Positions 13,896 to 21,445 of a stretch of DNA of 32,839 nt are shown one piece after another. The notes under the pieces are model-generated. The model saw nothing but the letters and a program-made list of their open reading frames with translations. It was not told the origin of the DNA and made no database searches. The stretch covers positions 1 to 32,839 of the forward strand of contig JBMZCV010000042.1 of the NCBI GenBank assembly GCA_049613665.1. Direction: 5' to 3'. The first letter of the stretch is position 1, and each line of letters starts with the position of its first letter. Origin of the DNA: JBMZCV01 sp049613665. Lineage in GTDB: Bacteria; Bacteroidota; Bacteroidia; Chitinophagales; UBA2359. The position numbers were made by a program, and so were the translations under genes.

Positions 13896-15644
13896 ATGAA
13901 AGAAACAATCTATCAAGTAGGAATCGCTAAAAAAGACATTACCGCTTTTGTATATAACAAAGGTATGATGGGTTATGCAGTTCCACATCATATCGTGAAA
14001 GATGTGAAAACGCCACTTTCGGCACGAGCTTTTGTGATTTTTGATAAAACAAGCAACAAAAAAGTAGCTATCGTAAATAGCGAAATCTGTTTTTATACGA
14101 TAGCACTAAAAGATGCTGTTGCGAAAAAACTACAAACTGAACATTCGGATTTAGGTTTTTCGGAAGAAAATGTATTGCTTTCGGCCCAACATACACATAG
14201 TGGAGCAGGAGGTTATTCGCATTATATTTTATACAATATCGCTATTCCTGGGTTTCAGCCAAAGGTATTTAATAAAGTGGTCAAAAACACAGTAGAGGCG
14301 ATTGTAGCAGCCAACGAAAATTTGCAAGACGCAAGTATGCAGTTTGCCGAAGGCGAATTTGATGAAAAAGATGAGGTAGCTTTTTGTCGTTCTTTGGGAG
14401 CATATAATGCGAATCCAGAAATAACAGAAAAAGTTTCGAAAAAAAATCATCATCTTGCTATTGATAGAAATATGAAACTTTTGCGTTTTAATGATGCAGA
14501 AGGAAAAGCCATCGGTGCGATAAATTGGTTTGGCGTACATACGACTAGCGTAAATAATGATAAAAACAATATTTGCTACGACAATAAAGGTTATGCAGCC
14601 GCTTTTATGGAAAAAAATGTGCGGCAAGCAACAGACAATCAAGACTTTATAGCTGCTTTTGCACAAGATACGGCTGGCGATGTATCGCCCAATCCGCAAT
14701 GGTATGGCAAGAATGGCCGCTACAAAGGCAAATTTAAAGATGACTATAAAAGTGCGAAATATAATGGCAAATTGCAGACTCGACAGGCTGAAAAGTTGCT
14801 TAGTGCTGCCGAAAAAAAACAATCTATTTCGGCAGGTTTAGATTATGCAGCTATGTTTGTCGACTTTTCGAATATAGAAGTAGATAGCAATTTTTCGATG
14901 GGCATGAAAGGCAAACGCACCGCACCGCCAGCCACAGGAGTAGCTCTTTTGAAAGGTGCTCAAGATAGACCTGCTGTTGAGCCAGCTATTTTAAATGAGA
15001 TATTTGGGGCGGCTTCGACAGGATTATCAAAATTTATTCAGGCTTATGAAGTAGGCGTAAAAAAGCATTTTTTGAGCCGAAAAGATAGAGAAGATATTGA
15101 GCAAAAATATCGCATTCATGGTGCAAAAGCCATTATGCTAGAAGTGGGAAAAGGCAAAATTTTGGGTACTTATTTTATTAATGAATTTATTATGCCCGCT
15201 TTTCTCGACCCTACTATTGCTAGGCTAAAGCAAATGGATAGAGAAGGATATAGCAAACGCACACCGTGGATGCCTCGTATTTTGCCTATCCAAATTATTA
15301 CGCTTGGCGAGTTGGCGATTTTGGGTATTCCTGCCGAAATAACAACAATTGCAGGCCAGAGATTGCGAAAATCGGTGCTTGAAATTTTGAAGCATAAAGG
15401 TGTGCGAAAAATTATTTTATCGACTTACACGAATGGTTATAGTGGCTATATCACAACGCACGAAGAGTATGCGAAGCAAAGCTATGAAGGTGGCCATACG
15501 ATTTTTGGAAAATGGACTTTGGGAGCTTATCAAACGAAATTTTGCGAACTTGCACGAGCGATTAACAAGCCAGCAGGCGAAAGAAATATTGATAAAACGG
15601 TGCGACCAGATATTTTTAAGGAAGATGAAATTTGGTATGGATAG
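13896..15644 (+). CDS. Neutral/alkaline ceramidase-like hydrolase
   Basis: A 582-residue protein matching the N-terminal domain of neutral ceramidases, which split ceramide into sphingosine and a fatty acid. Typical features are GIAKKDITA near 9-17, MMGYA at 24-28, LLSAQHTHSGAGGY at 94-107 (zinc ligand region, His99/His101), NWFGVHTTSV at 210-219 (His215), the DNKGYAA motif, and GDVSPNPQW near 261, where the nucleophile serine is S264. The C-terminal part carries YTNGYSGYITTHEEY and a long-arm region as in the family. Known ceramidases are secreted, but this one starts at its domain with no signal peptide, so it may act in the cytoplasm. Bacteroidota make their own sphingolipids, which gives a plausible substrate. 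The divergent TetR gene suggests lipid-responsive control. Other amidase activity in the family cannot be excluded. Confidence 0.85.
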   Translation: MKETIYQVGIAKKDITAFVYNKGMMGYAVPHHIVKDVKTPLSARAFVIFDKTSNKKVAIVNSEICFYTIALKDAVAKKLQTEHSDLGFSEENVLLSAQHTHSGAGGYSHYILYNIAIPGFQPKVFNKVVKNTVEAIVAANENLQDASMQFAEGEFDEKDEVAFCRSLGAYNANPEITEKVSKKNHHLAIDRNMKLLRFNDAEGKAIGAINWFGVHTTSVNNDKNNICYDNKGYAAAFMEKNVRQATDNQDFIAAFAQDTAGDVSPNPQWYGKNGRYKGKFKDDYKSAKYNGKLQTRQAEKLLSAAEKKQSISAGLDYAAMFVDFSNIEVDSNFSMGMKGKRTAPPATGVALLKGAQDRPAVEPAILNEIFGAASTGLSKFIQAYEVGVKKHFLSRKDREDIEQKYRIHGAKAIMLEVGKGKILGTYFINEFIMPAFLDPTIARLKQMDREGYSKRTPWMPRILPIQIITLGELAILGIPAEITTIAGQRLRKSVLEILKHKGVRKIILSTYTNGYSGYITTHEEYAKQSYEGGHTIFGKWTLGAYQTKFCELARAINKPAGERNIDKTVRPDIFKEDEIWYG

Positions 15645-15718
15645 TTTTATTTGATTTTTTGTAAGAAATGACAAAATAATAAGTCTTAATATTAAAAAAA
15701 TATCAGCAAAAAAGTGTA

Positions 15719-15914
15719 GCAGCATGAGTTTTTAACTCGTGCTAAACCAAAACGGTAGCTTTTAGCTACCTATTCGTCCAATTCAAAGCTATCTGGTAGT
15801 TAAAAACTACCAATTTGATGTGGTACGAGTTGAAAACTCATACCTGTTTTATAGTTTATTTGGCACTTTTTGGAGCGAAAAATAATATTCTTGTTATTCT
15901 TAAATTCGACAACC
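15719..15914 (+). repeat. Four-hairpin dispersed repeat, copy 2
   Basis: Same element as at 1-191, in the same orientation. It differs by a few substitutions and by a 3-base difference (TATTTTCGTCC in copy 1, TATTCGTCC here). Outer hairpins lie at 15724-15740 and 15825-15841, with the GGTAGCT and TGGTAGTT hairpins between them. Homology extends through TTATTTGGCACTTTTTGGAG and stops about where the sequences diverge near 15914. Near-identity of two copies 15.7 kb apart suggests recent spread. Confidence 0.85.
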
Positions 15915-15917
15915 CAC

Positions 15918-15996
15918 TAAACAGACTATTGTTGCTGACACATTAAAAAAAACAGCATATTAGCTTCAATTGTATCGTTATTTTTGTCTAACTACT
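15918..15996 (+). repeat. ~105-bp promoter-bearing repeat, copy I
   Basis: The distal two thirds are recognisable: GCTGACACATT...TTAGC, CAATTGTATCG, then TATTTTTG (15979-15986, perfect TAnnTTTG) and TCTAACTACTT. It starts just after the four-hairpin element and ends 27 bases before the bestrophin gene at 16023. It is the most likely promoter for that gene. Confidence 0.65.
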
Positions 15997-16022
15997 TTTT
16001 TTAAAAAAAATACCTATTATAT

Positions 16023-17060
16023 ATGTATGTACAAAAGAATTTTAGCTTTAAACAAATTATGAAATTTAGCGGCGGCCATATCATTTGGATAACCGCTTGG
16101 GCATTGTTTGTGTATATTTTGCACCTTTTTTTTCACAGTATTTGGGTCGATATTCCTTTTTTGCCCGTCTCTATTTTGGGTACAGCAGTTGCTTTTTATC
16201 TCGGTTTCAAAAACAATAGTGCATATGATAGACTTTGGGAGGCTCGCAAAATTTGGGGAGCTATCGTCAATAGTAGCCGTATGTGGGGAGCAACGGTAAA
16301 AGGGTTTGTTTCCAATCAATTTGTGGACGAAAATCTATCGGAAAAAGAACTGAAACAAATACATCAAAAATTGATATATCGACATATTGCATGGCTATAT
16401 ACTTTGCGTAGTCAGTTGTTGATTCCTACTCCGTGGGAACATATTGCTCAACCAGGCCACATTGGGCGACTTGCAGAAAAGCGAAAACAACAATTTGGCA
16501 TTGGCTTGTTTTGTGATGATGTGACGCAAATGGAATTGAAGCATTTTTTGGAAAAAAAGGAAATGGAAAAAGTCATTAATTTTCAGAATACCGCTACACA
16601 ACTCATTGATAATCAGTCGCAAGACCTCAAAAATTTGCGAGCCTTAAATCTTATTGACGACTTTCGACAGATGGAATTGCAAAAGTTGCTCAATGATTTT
16701 TATACACATCAAGGCAAAGCAGAGCGTATCAAAAAATTTCCATTGCCTCGTCAATATGGCAATATGAGTTTAACATTTGTAGGCTTATTTATCTTTTTAT
16801 TGCCTTTTGGTTTTATCTCGGCTTTTCATAGTTTGGGCGAAACAGCTACTTGGCTGGCTATTCCTTTTACGGTATTGATTGGTTGGGTATATATTATGAT
16901 GGAATTGGTAGGCGATTATTCCGAAAATCCTTTCGAGGGCTTGGGAAATGATATTCCGATGTTGTCGCTGTGTAGAGTCATAGAAATTGATTTGCGTGAA
17001 ATGCTTGGCGAAACTGATTTGCCTCCAAAAATTGAAGCGAAAGAAGGGGTTTTGATGTAA
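16023..17060 (+). CDS. Bestrophin-like anion channel family protein
   Basis: A 345-residue membrane protein. It has the family hallmark GTAVAFYLGFKNNSAYDRLWEARKIWGA, with the preceding and following membrane helices (near 18-42 and 48-65) and a C-terminal pair (near 248-270 and 275-300), then ELVGDYSENPFEGLGNDIPM, which matches the acidic calcium-clasp region of bestrophins. The middle (100-235) is cytoplasmic and charged. Bacterial homologues form pentameric ion channels. The start at 16023 gives MYVQKNFSFKQIM; the in-frame ATG at 16059 (MKFSGGH) is an alternative. It converges with the large secreted protein gene through a shared terminator. Confidence 0.9.
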   Translation: MYVQKNFSFKQIMKFSGGHIIWITAWALFVYILHLFFHSIWVDIPFLPVSILGTAVAFYLGFKNNSAYDRLWEARKIWGAIVNSSRMWGATVKGFVSNQFVDENLSEKELKQIHQKLIYRHIAWLYTLRSQLLIPTPWEHIAQPGHIGRLAEKRKQQFGIGLFCDDVTQMELKHFLEKKEMEKVINFQNTATQLIDNQSQDLKNLRALNLIDDFRQMELQKLLNDFYTHQGKAERIKKFPLPRQYGNMSLTFVGLFIFLLPFGFISAFHSLGETATWLAIPFTVLIGWVYIMMELVGDYSENPFEGLGNDIPMLSLCRVIEIDLREMLGETDLPPKIEAKEGVLM

Positions 17061-17092
17061 TATTTTTTAGAAAAAGAAAATCTTTTAAGCGA

Positions 17093-17140
17093 AAAAAGCG
17101 GTTCATCAAACAAATGTCTGTGTTTGATGAACCGCTTTTT
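17093..17140. terminator. Bidirectional terminator
   Basis: A perfect 20-bp stem (17093-17112 and 17121-17140) with an 8-base loop. The T run continues on the right and an A run on the left, between convergent genes ending at 17060 and 17178. Confidence 0.9.
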
Positions 17141-17177
17141 CATTTTTTTAGAAAAAAACTAAAAACTAAAAATTACA

Positions 17178-20100
17178 TTAATCATATCTTATCCAATCAA
17201 TGCCAATAGCACCATTGTTGCCGAGCATGAAATTGAAATCGTTTGCCGTAGTATGTGTGTTTATATCAAAATCAGCAGGCAAATAGCTATTGATATTACT
17301 TGATTCTCCCAAATAAATTTGATAATCTTTTGTGTCTATCATACCATCTGCATTGGCATCGCCTGCACACATAGCATATTTTCCGCTCTGTAACTCTCGC
17401 ATTTGCTCATTTCCTTTCGCTTGCGTGATACTTGCCGTAAAATCGTATTTTGTCGGTTCGGTGTTGGGTAGCGTAATGCTGTTTCGGCTCGAAATCGCTA
17501 AGTGATTTCTGTGCCTGACAATGACATAGTATTTTTCGTTTTCCAACAAATTGAGTATTCGCAACGGACTGCCATCTGCACCAATGATATTTCCATCTCG
17601 CAACAAAAAACCTGCTGCTCTGCCTGCTATTTGTGTTGTATCTGCTTCGTGACGCACTTCTACCAATATCCAATCTACTGCTGTTGTTGGAATTTCGGAA
17701 GTATCGGCTACGCTTTCTGTGCCATAATAATCCCACGGATAATCTTCATAAGGCTGTTCGATAGGCAATAAGTTGGCTTGTCTGGCGTAAGTATTCATCA
17801 AAACGCTGTCTGGCGTACTTTCGACTATGACTGCACCTTCCAAAACAACATTGATAAACATATTGCTATAAGAAATGTTGAAATCATAAGTATGCGAACA
17901 GCCTGTTAAATCATCAGTAACAGTCACGGTATAAGTACCAATACATAGATTTTCACGCACATGAGTATTACAACTTTCGGGCGGTGAGCAGTCTGACCAA
18001 GCGAAATTGTGATGATAAGTAATAGCTGCGTCCATATCATTTAAGGTATTAACACTTGCAAAACCATTACATTTATCGCCTCCACCATTATTCAAAGCAC
18101 TACCTTGTTGTGTGTAAGTATTGTTTCCGCTAGGCGTGCTTGTGGCTTCCAAATAAATAGATGCAAAATTTTCACAGCCGCTTATTTCATCTGTAACAAT
18201 TAATTCGTAATTTCCTGTTGGCAAACATTTGAAAGTGTAGCTGTCATCATCATTAAAAACGAGCTGATTGTCTGTATAAATAGCCGTACTTTCGAGGTGT
18301 TCCATATAAAAACCATAACAGCCAGAGCCTGTTTCTAGCGAAAAAGGTAAGATTGTGATTTGGCCTGTATAGTCGCTGCTACAATCGGTGTTTTGTGTAT
18401 CGCAAAGTGTATGCGGCTGTACGACTTCGGTATTGATAGCCAAAGTATTGCAACTAGAAGTATCAATAACCGTTACGATTTCTGTCCAACTGCTCATACA
18501 ACCATTGGCATCGGTAGCGGTAAGCGTAATTGTTTTTTCGCCCGGCACCGACCAATATACAATACGACAAGTGTCTGTATCGCTGAAAGGGTCGCAAGCT
18601 TCGTTGTTGGCAAAATCAACAGCATCAAGTTGTATATCCCAATTGTAGTTTGTAAAATCGTTTCCTAAAGAAAAATCTCTTAAAATAAGATATGTATATG
18701 GACTAACAAAGTTTTGCCAATCACTATTTGGATTAAAATTAGGGTCATTGACACAATTTTCTGGGGTAAGACTAAAAAGAGCATAAATAGGATAGGCTGG
18801 GTCTGAACAATCAGTAGCATCTGCTGAACAAATGGATAATGCACAGTCTTCTGGGTTTACAGGTTCCATACTATCATCTGGAACACCAAGAATTACTTCT
18901 GTAATAGGAGTTGTTGAAGACTGTACAATTTTTATAGCCCCTTCTACTGCAGGTTGTCCAGTAAGTTCCATAATATCTCGGCTAGGTGATTCATAGCTGA
19001 AACCATCACCTTGCATTAAAGTTTGTTGACGACAATGTCGTAAACATATTATATGTGCTAACTCATGTAAGGCAACATTCTCAAAATTAATCATATTATT
19101 AGCAGTAGTGGCGGTATCTCCATAATGCCAATATAATTGTTGTGTTCCTGTTCTATTTGTTAAATTGCTAGGTTTTGTAAAAGCCATACTTGCTCTAATA
19201 TTTACAAGTGCAGTATCACCATTCTGAGTAGGAATAAATTTCATTTTAGGTATTGTTTTCCCAAAACCATGTATTCCTGTATTTCCAACTTCAGTATCTA
19301 TACATTCATTTTCAAAATCTACTCTAATAACCCCATTATATTCATCAAAAGGATGTTCGCATATACTATGAGTATTGCAAAATTCTGTTATATTTATTCC
19401 TGAAGCACATCGCCATTGTTCCAAAGCCCTACGGAAAGCTGCTAAAGCATTGGCGTTATTATACAAAGTTTCACCATAAATAACAACATATCCATTGGGA
19501 TTAGGACCTCGTCCTGTTAATCGCCCTGTTTTATAAACTTCTCTTTCTTTTACTTTCTGTGATTCTACTACATAAGGAATAACCAAAGTTTCTGATGATT
19601 TTTTACTATTGCCAAATCCAAAAATAGATCGCACTACTCGTACTTTATCGGTCTCTGCATAAAATTCTTTTTCATCACTGTCTTCCTTTCCTACAGATGG
19701 TACCCAAACTTGAATAGTATCGTCTTGCCACTTTTGTATGTGATATGAAGGAGTTTCAAAATATCCACCTTCAACATTTTTAAATTCAACTTTTATTTTT
19801 TCATCTCCAAAACCAGTCCCAACAATGGTCAATAAAGATGTAGAATCAAGAAAACCAGCAGGTACTGTATCAGGAACTAAATCATAAATTTCAAACTCAC
19901 TGCCTGCCGCCTCTTTTTGTGCGGCACCGCCTTTTTTTGGCACAACAAACCATTCTCTTCTTACCTCCATCTTCTTTCCTGTTAAATTTTGTATAGGCTT
20001 ATAAAAACGTTCTTGTACTTCCTTATAATCTTGTTCTTTTGCTGCTTTTGGATCATTTTTTGTCCAATCAATTTCTCCTCTATTCAGTTTATTCATACCA

Positions 20101-20669
20101 GAATGATAGCTTATTCTACACTTCTGAACTAAATTAAAACTTTGATAAGATATTGGATTTAATAATTGATATTCATTACTTTTTCCAAAAAAAATGCCTA
20201 TAAAACCTTTTTCAAATGAAATTAAATTAGGATAAGAATCAGAAGTTGGAATAGTAAGATAATCTCCTTCTTTTATAGGTGTTCCCATATAACCACCTTC
20301 CATAATAAAAGCAACTGTATCATTTACTCGTCCTTTGAAACTTTTTGTTACTTCAAGATACATGATAGTGTAAGTCTTTTCATTACCATTTTGCCCATAC
20401 ACAACTTCTTCCTTTACGACACTAGCTTCAAAAATAAAATCAGCCATTTTTACACAATTGGGTAAATGAGCATCACGACAACGCCCTATATCAGACCTTA
20501 AACCTCCTAAAAGATATTCTTCATCGTATTTTCGCTTTAGTTCTGGGTCACATAGGTCATAATAAGCTTGTGCTACTACCTGCACACTACTAGCTATTGC
20601 TATCAAAAACAGCACAAAGTTCAGCACACCGAATTTTCGTATAAAATGTTGTTTATCTATCGTTTTCAT
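17178..20669 (-). CDS. Large secreted protein with metzincin-like motif, TIG domain and dockerin-like C-terminus
   Basis: A 1163-residue protein with a Sec signal peptide (hydrophobic core FVLFLIAIASSVQVVAQA, cleavage near 34). An N-terminal domain of about 200 residues (EVTKSFKGRVNDTVAFIMEGG) is followed by an IPT/TIG immunoglobulin-like domain near 272-345. A zinc-protease-like domain follows, with FRRALEQWRCASGINITEF and the motif HELAHIICLRH, whose ligands would be H535, H539 and H545 with E536. PKD-like and Cys-containing repeats follow (about 640-950), then a Bacteroidota domain (QPYEDYPWDYYGTE, IVRHRNHLAISS). The C-terminus is a dockerin-like calcium motif (GDANADGMIDTKDYQ, ADFDINTHT) near 1100-1163. 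No standard T9SS sorting domain is visible. The HExxHxxGxxH pattern of metzincins is complete except that Gly is Cys. Probable cell-surface metalloprotease or adhesin. Confidence 0.8.
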   Translation of the reverse strand: MKTIDKQHFIRKFGVLNFVLFLIAIASSVQVVAQAYYDLCDPELKRKYDEEYLLGGLRSDIGRCRDAHLPNCVKMADFIFEASVVKEEVVYGQNGNEKTYTIMYLEVTKSFKGRVNDTVAFIMEGGYMGTPIKEGDYLTIPTSDSYPNLISFEKGFIGIFFGKSNEYQLLNPISYQSFNLVQKCRISYHSGMNKLNRGEIDWTKNDPKAAKEQDYKEVQERFYKPIQNLTGKKMEVRREWFVVPKKGGAAQKEAAGSEFEIYDLVPDTVPAGFLDSTSLLTIVGTGFGDEKIKVEFKNVEGGYFETPSYHIQKWQDDTIQVWVPSVGKEDSDEKEFYAETDKVRVVRSIFGFGNSKKSSETLVIPYVVESQKVKEREVYKTGRLTGRGPNPNGYVVIYGETLYNNANALAAFRRALEQWRCASGINITEFCNTHSICEHPFDEYNGVIRVDFENECIDTEVGNTGIHGFGKTIPKMKFIPTQNGDTALVNIRASMAFTKPSNLTNRTGTQQLYWHYGDTATTANNMINFENVALHELAHIICLRHCRQQTLMQGDGFSYESPSRDIMELTGQPAVEGAIKIVQSSTTPITEVILGVPDDSMEPVNPEDCALSICSADATDCSDPAYPIYALFSLTPENCVNDPNFNPNSDWQNFVSPYTYLILRDFSLGNDFTNYNWDIQLDAVDFANNEACDPFSDTDTCRIVYWSVPGEKTITLTATDANGCMSSWTEIVTVIDTSSCNTLAINTEVVQPHTLCDTQNTDCSSDYTGQITILPFSLETGSGCYGFYMEHLESTAIYTDNQLVFNDDDSYTFKCLPTGNYELIVTDEISGCENFASIYLEATSTPSGNNTYTQQGSALNNGGGDKCNGFASVNTLNDMDAAITYHHNFAWSDCSPPESCNTHVRENLCIGTYTVTVTDDLTGCSHTYDFNISYSNMFINVVLEGAVIVESTPDSVLMNTYARQANLLPIEQPYEDYPWDYYGTESVADTSEIPTTAVDWILVEVRHEADTTQIAGRAAGFLLRDGNIIGADGSPLRILNLLENEKYYVIVRHRNHLAISSRNSITLPNTEPTKYDFTASITQAKGNEQMRELQSGKYAMCAGDANADGMIDTKDYQIYLGESSNINSYLPADFDINTHTTANDFNFMLGNNGAIGIDWIRYD

Positions 20670-20810
20670 TGTTTATTTATTGTTTTGTTTGAAAAATTGT
20701 TAAAAAAATAAAACATGACTATTTGTTTAAAAAAAAGACAAATAGCATCATTTAAGGCGAGCGGCAACTTAAATAAACAATTGAAACAAAACTAAAAATT
20801 TTGTATGAGA

Positions 20811-20818
20811 GGGGGGGG
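20811..20818. repeat. G8 homopolymer tract
   Basis: Eight consecutive G, exceptional in this AT-rich DNA, about 140-150 bases upstream of the start of the large minus-strand gene. Such tracts are slippage-prone. Confidence 0.8.
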
Positions 20819-20864
20819 AATATGATGTTTGCATACTTTTTTCTGGCTTTCTAAAAAATCAACA

Positions 20865-21035
20865 GTTCGGACATTTATATTTTGTTTTAGCAAAAGTTTA
20901 AACATACTATTTTTTTAGGCTAAGGCGACCAGTATTTGTCAATTTGATAGCCTTTTGAACTGAAAAATAGTATGTTTAGCTTACCAAAAGATGTTTTTTT
21001 ATTGAAAAGAGAATTGTTGTAAAAAATGTCCGAAC
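20865..21035. repeat. 171-bp triple-nested inverted repeat
   Basis: Three arm pairs are nested around one centre. The outer pair is GTTCGGACATTT/AAATGTCCGAAC (20865-20876, 21024-21035). The middle pair is AAACATACTATTTTT/AAAAATAGTATGTTT (20900-20914, 20963-20977). The inner pair is AGGCTA/TAGCCT (20917-20922, 20948-20953). All three pairs are perfect. There is no open frame of interest inside. It could be a MITE-like element or a long hairpin transcript. Confidence 0.85.
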
Positions 21036-21315
21036 CATTGAAAAAATGGTTGATAAAAAATATAAGTTTATTGATATATGCAAGATAATATATTTATACA
21101 CTAAAAACAAAAATAAAATATATTTTTAACATAAAGAGCGAGAAAATAGATAACTAATGTTATATAATGATGTTTTGCCAATAAAATTTTTATAGTAAAA
21201 AAGAAAAACATCTTTTTTATCGTTTCAAAAGTAGAAAAGCAGACATTTTAATCGCTTAAAACATTTTATACTAAAATAAATCTAAATAAAAATGTTATTT
21301 TGGTAATTGTTTACC

Positions 21316-21419
21316 TAAGTGCGAAGCACTACTTAATAATAGGGCGATTTGTGCTAACACATTGCATCTTAGCGAGTTAGCTTTCGCAATTTGTAGAATT
21401 AAATCTGTCCGACTACTTA
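21316..21419 (+). repeat. ~105-bp promoter-bearing repeat, copy J
   Basis: A full-length copy: perfect small stem AGTGC-GAA-GCACT, then CTAAC...GTTAG, then GCAATTTGTAGAATTAAAT and CTGTCCGACTACTTA. The box TAAATCTG (21400-21407) is one base off TAnnTTTG, with TTA 20 bases upstream in place of TTG. It ends about 26 bases before the ATG at 21446. The tail matches copy B, 20 kb away, almost base for base. Confidence 0.85.
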
Positions 21420-21445
21420 TTTCTTACCTAAAAACCGATTCTATC

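Larger units (their letters stand above)
15645..16022. other. Intergenic region before the bestrophin gene
   Basis: About 380 bases made up almost entirely of repeats: the second copy of the four-hairpin element (15719-15914) and repeat copy I (15918-15996), followed by the leader of the bestrophin-like gene. The first 70 bases after the ceramidase stop contain nothing recognisable. Confidence 0.7.
20670..21445. other. Divergent intergenic region with palindrome and repeat
   Basis: About 775 bases between the two large divergent genes. They hold a G8 tract (20811-20818), a 171-bp nested palindrome (20865-21035), a small hairpin CCATT/AATGG (21035-21049), an AT-rich stretch with no recognised feature (21050-21315), and repeat copy J (21316-21419). 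Confidence 0.65.

Noticed and set aside
14229..14822. 197-residue minus-strand frame
   Set aside because: It lies wholly inside the ceramidase-like gene, antisense to conserved catalytic motifs.
21362..21445. 28-residue N-terminal extension of the PKD protein
   Set aside because: It is translated from repeat copy J, and the signal peptide begins at the ATG at 21446.
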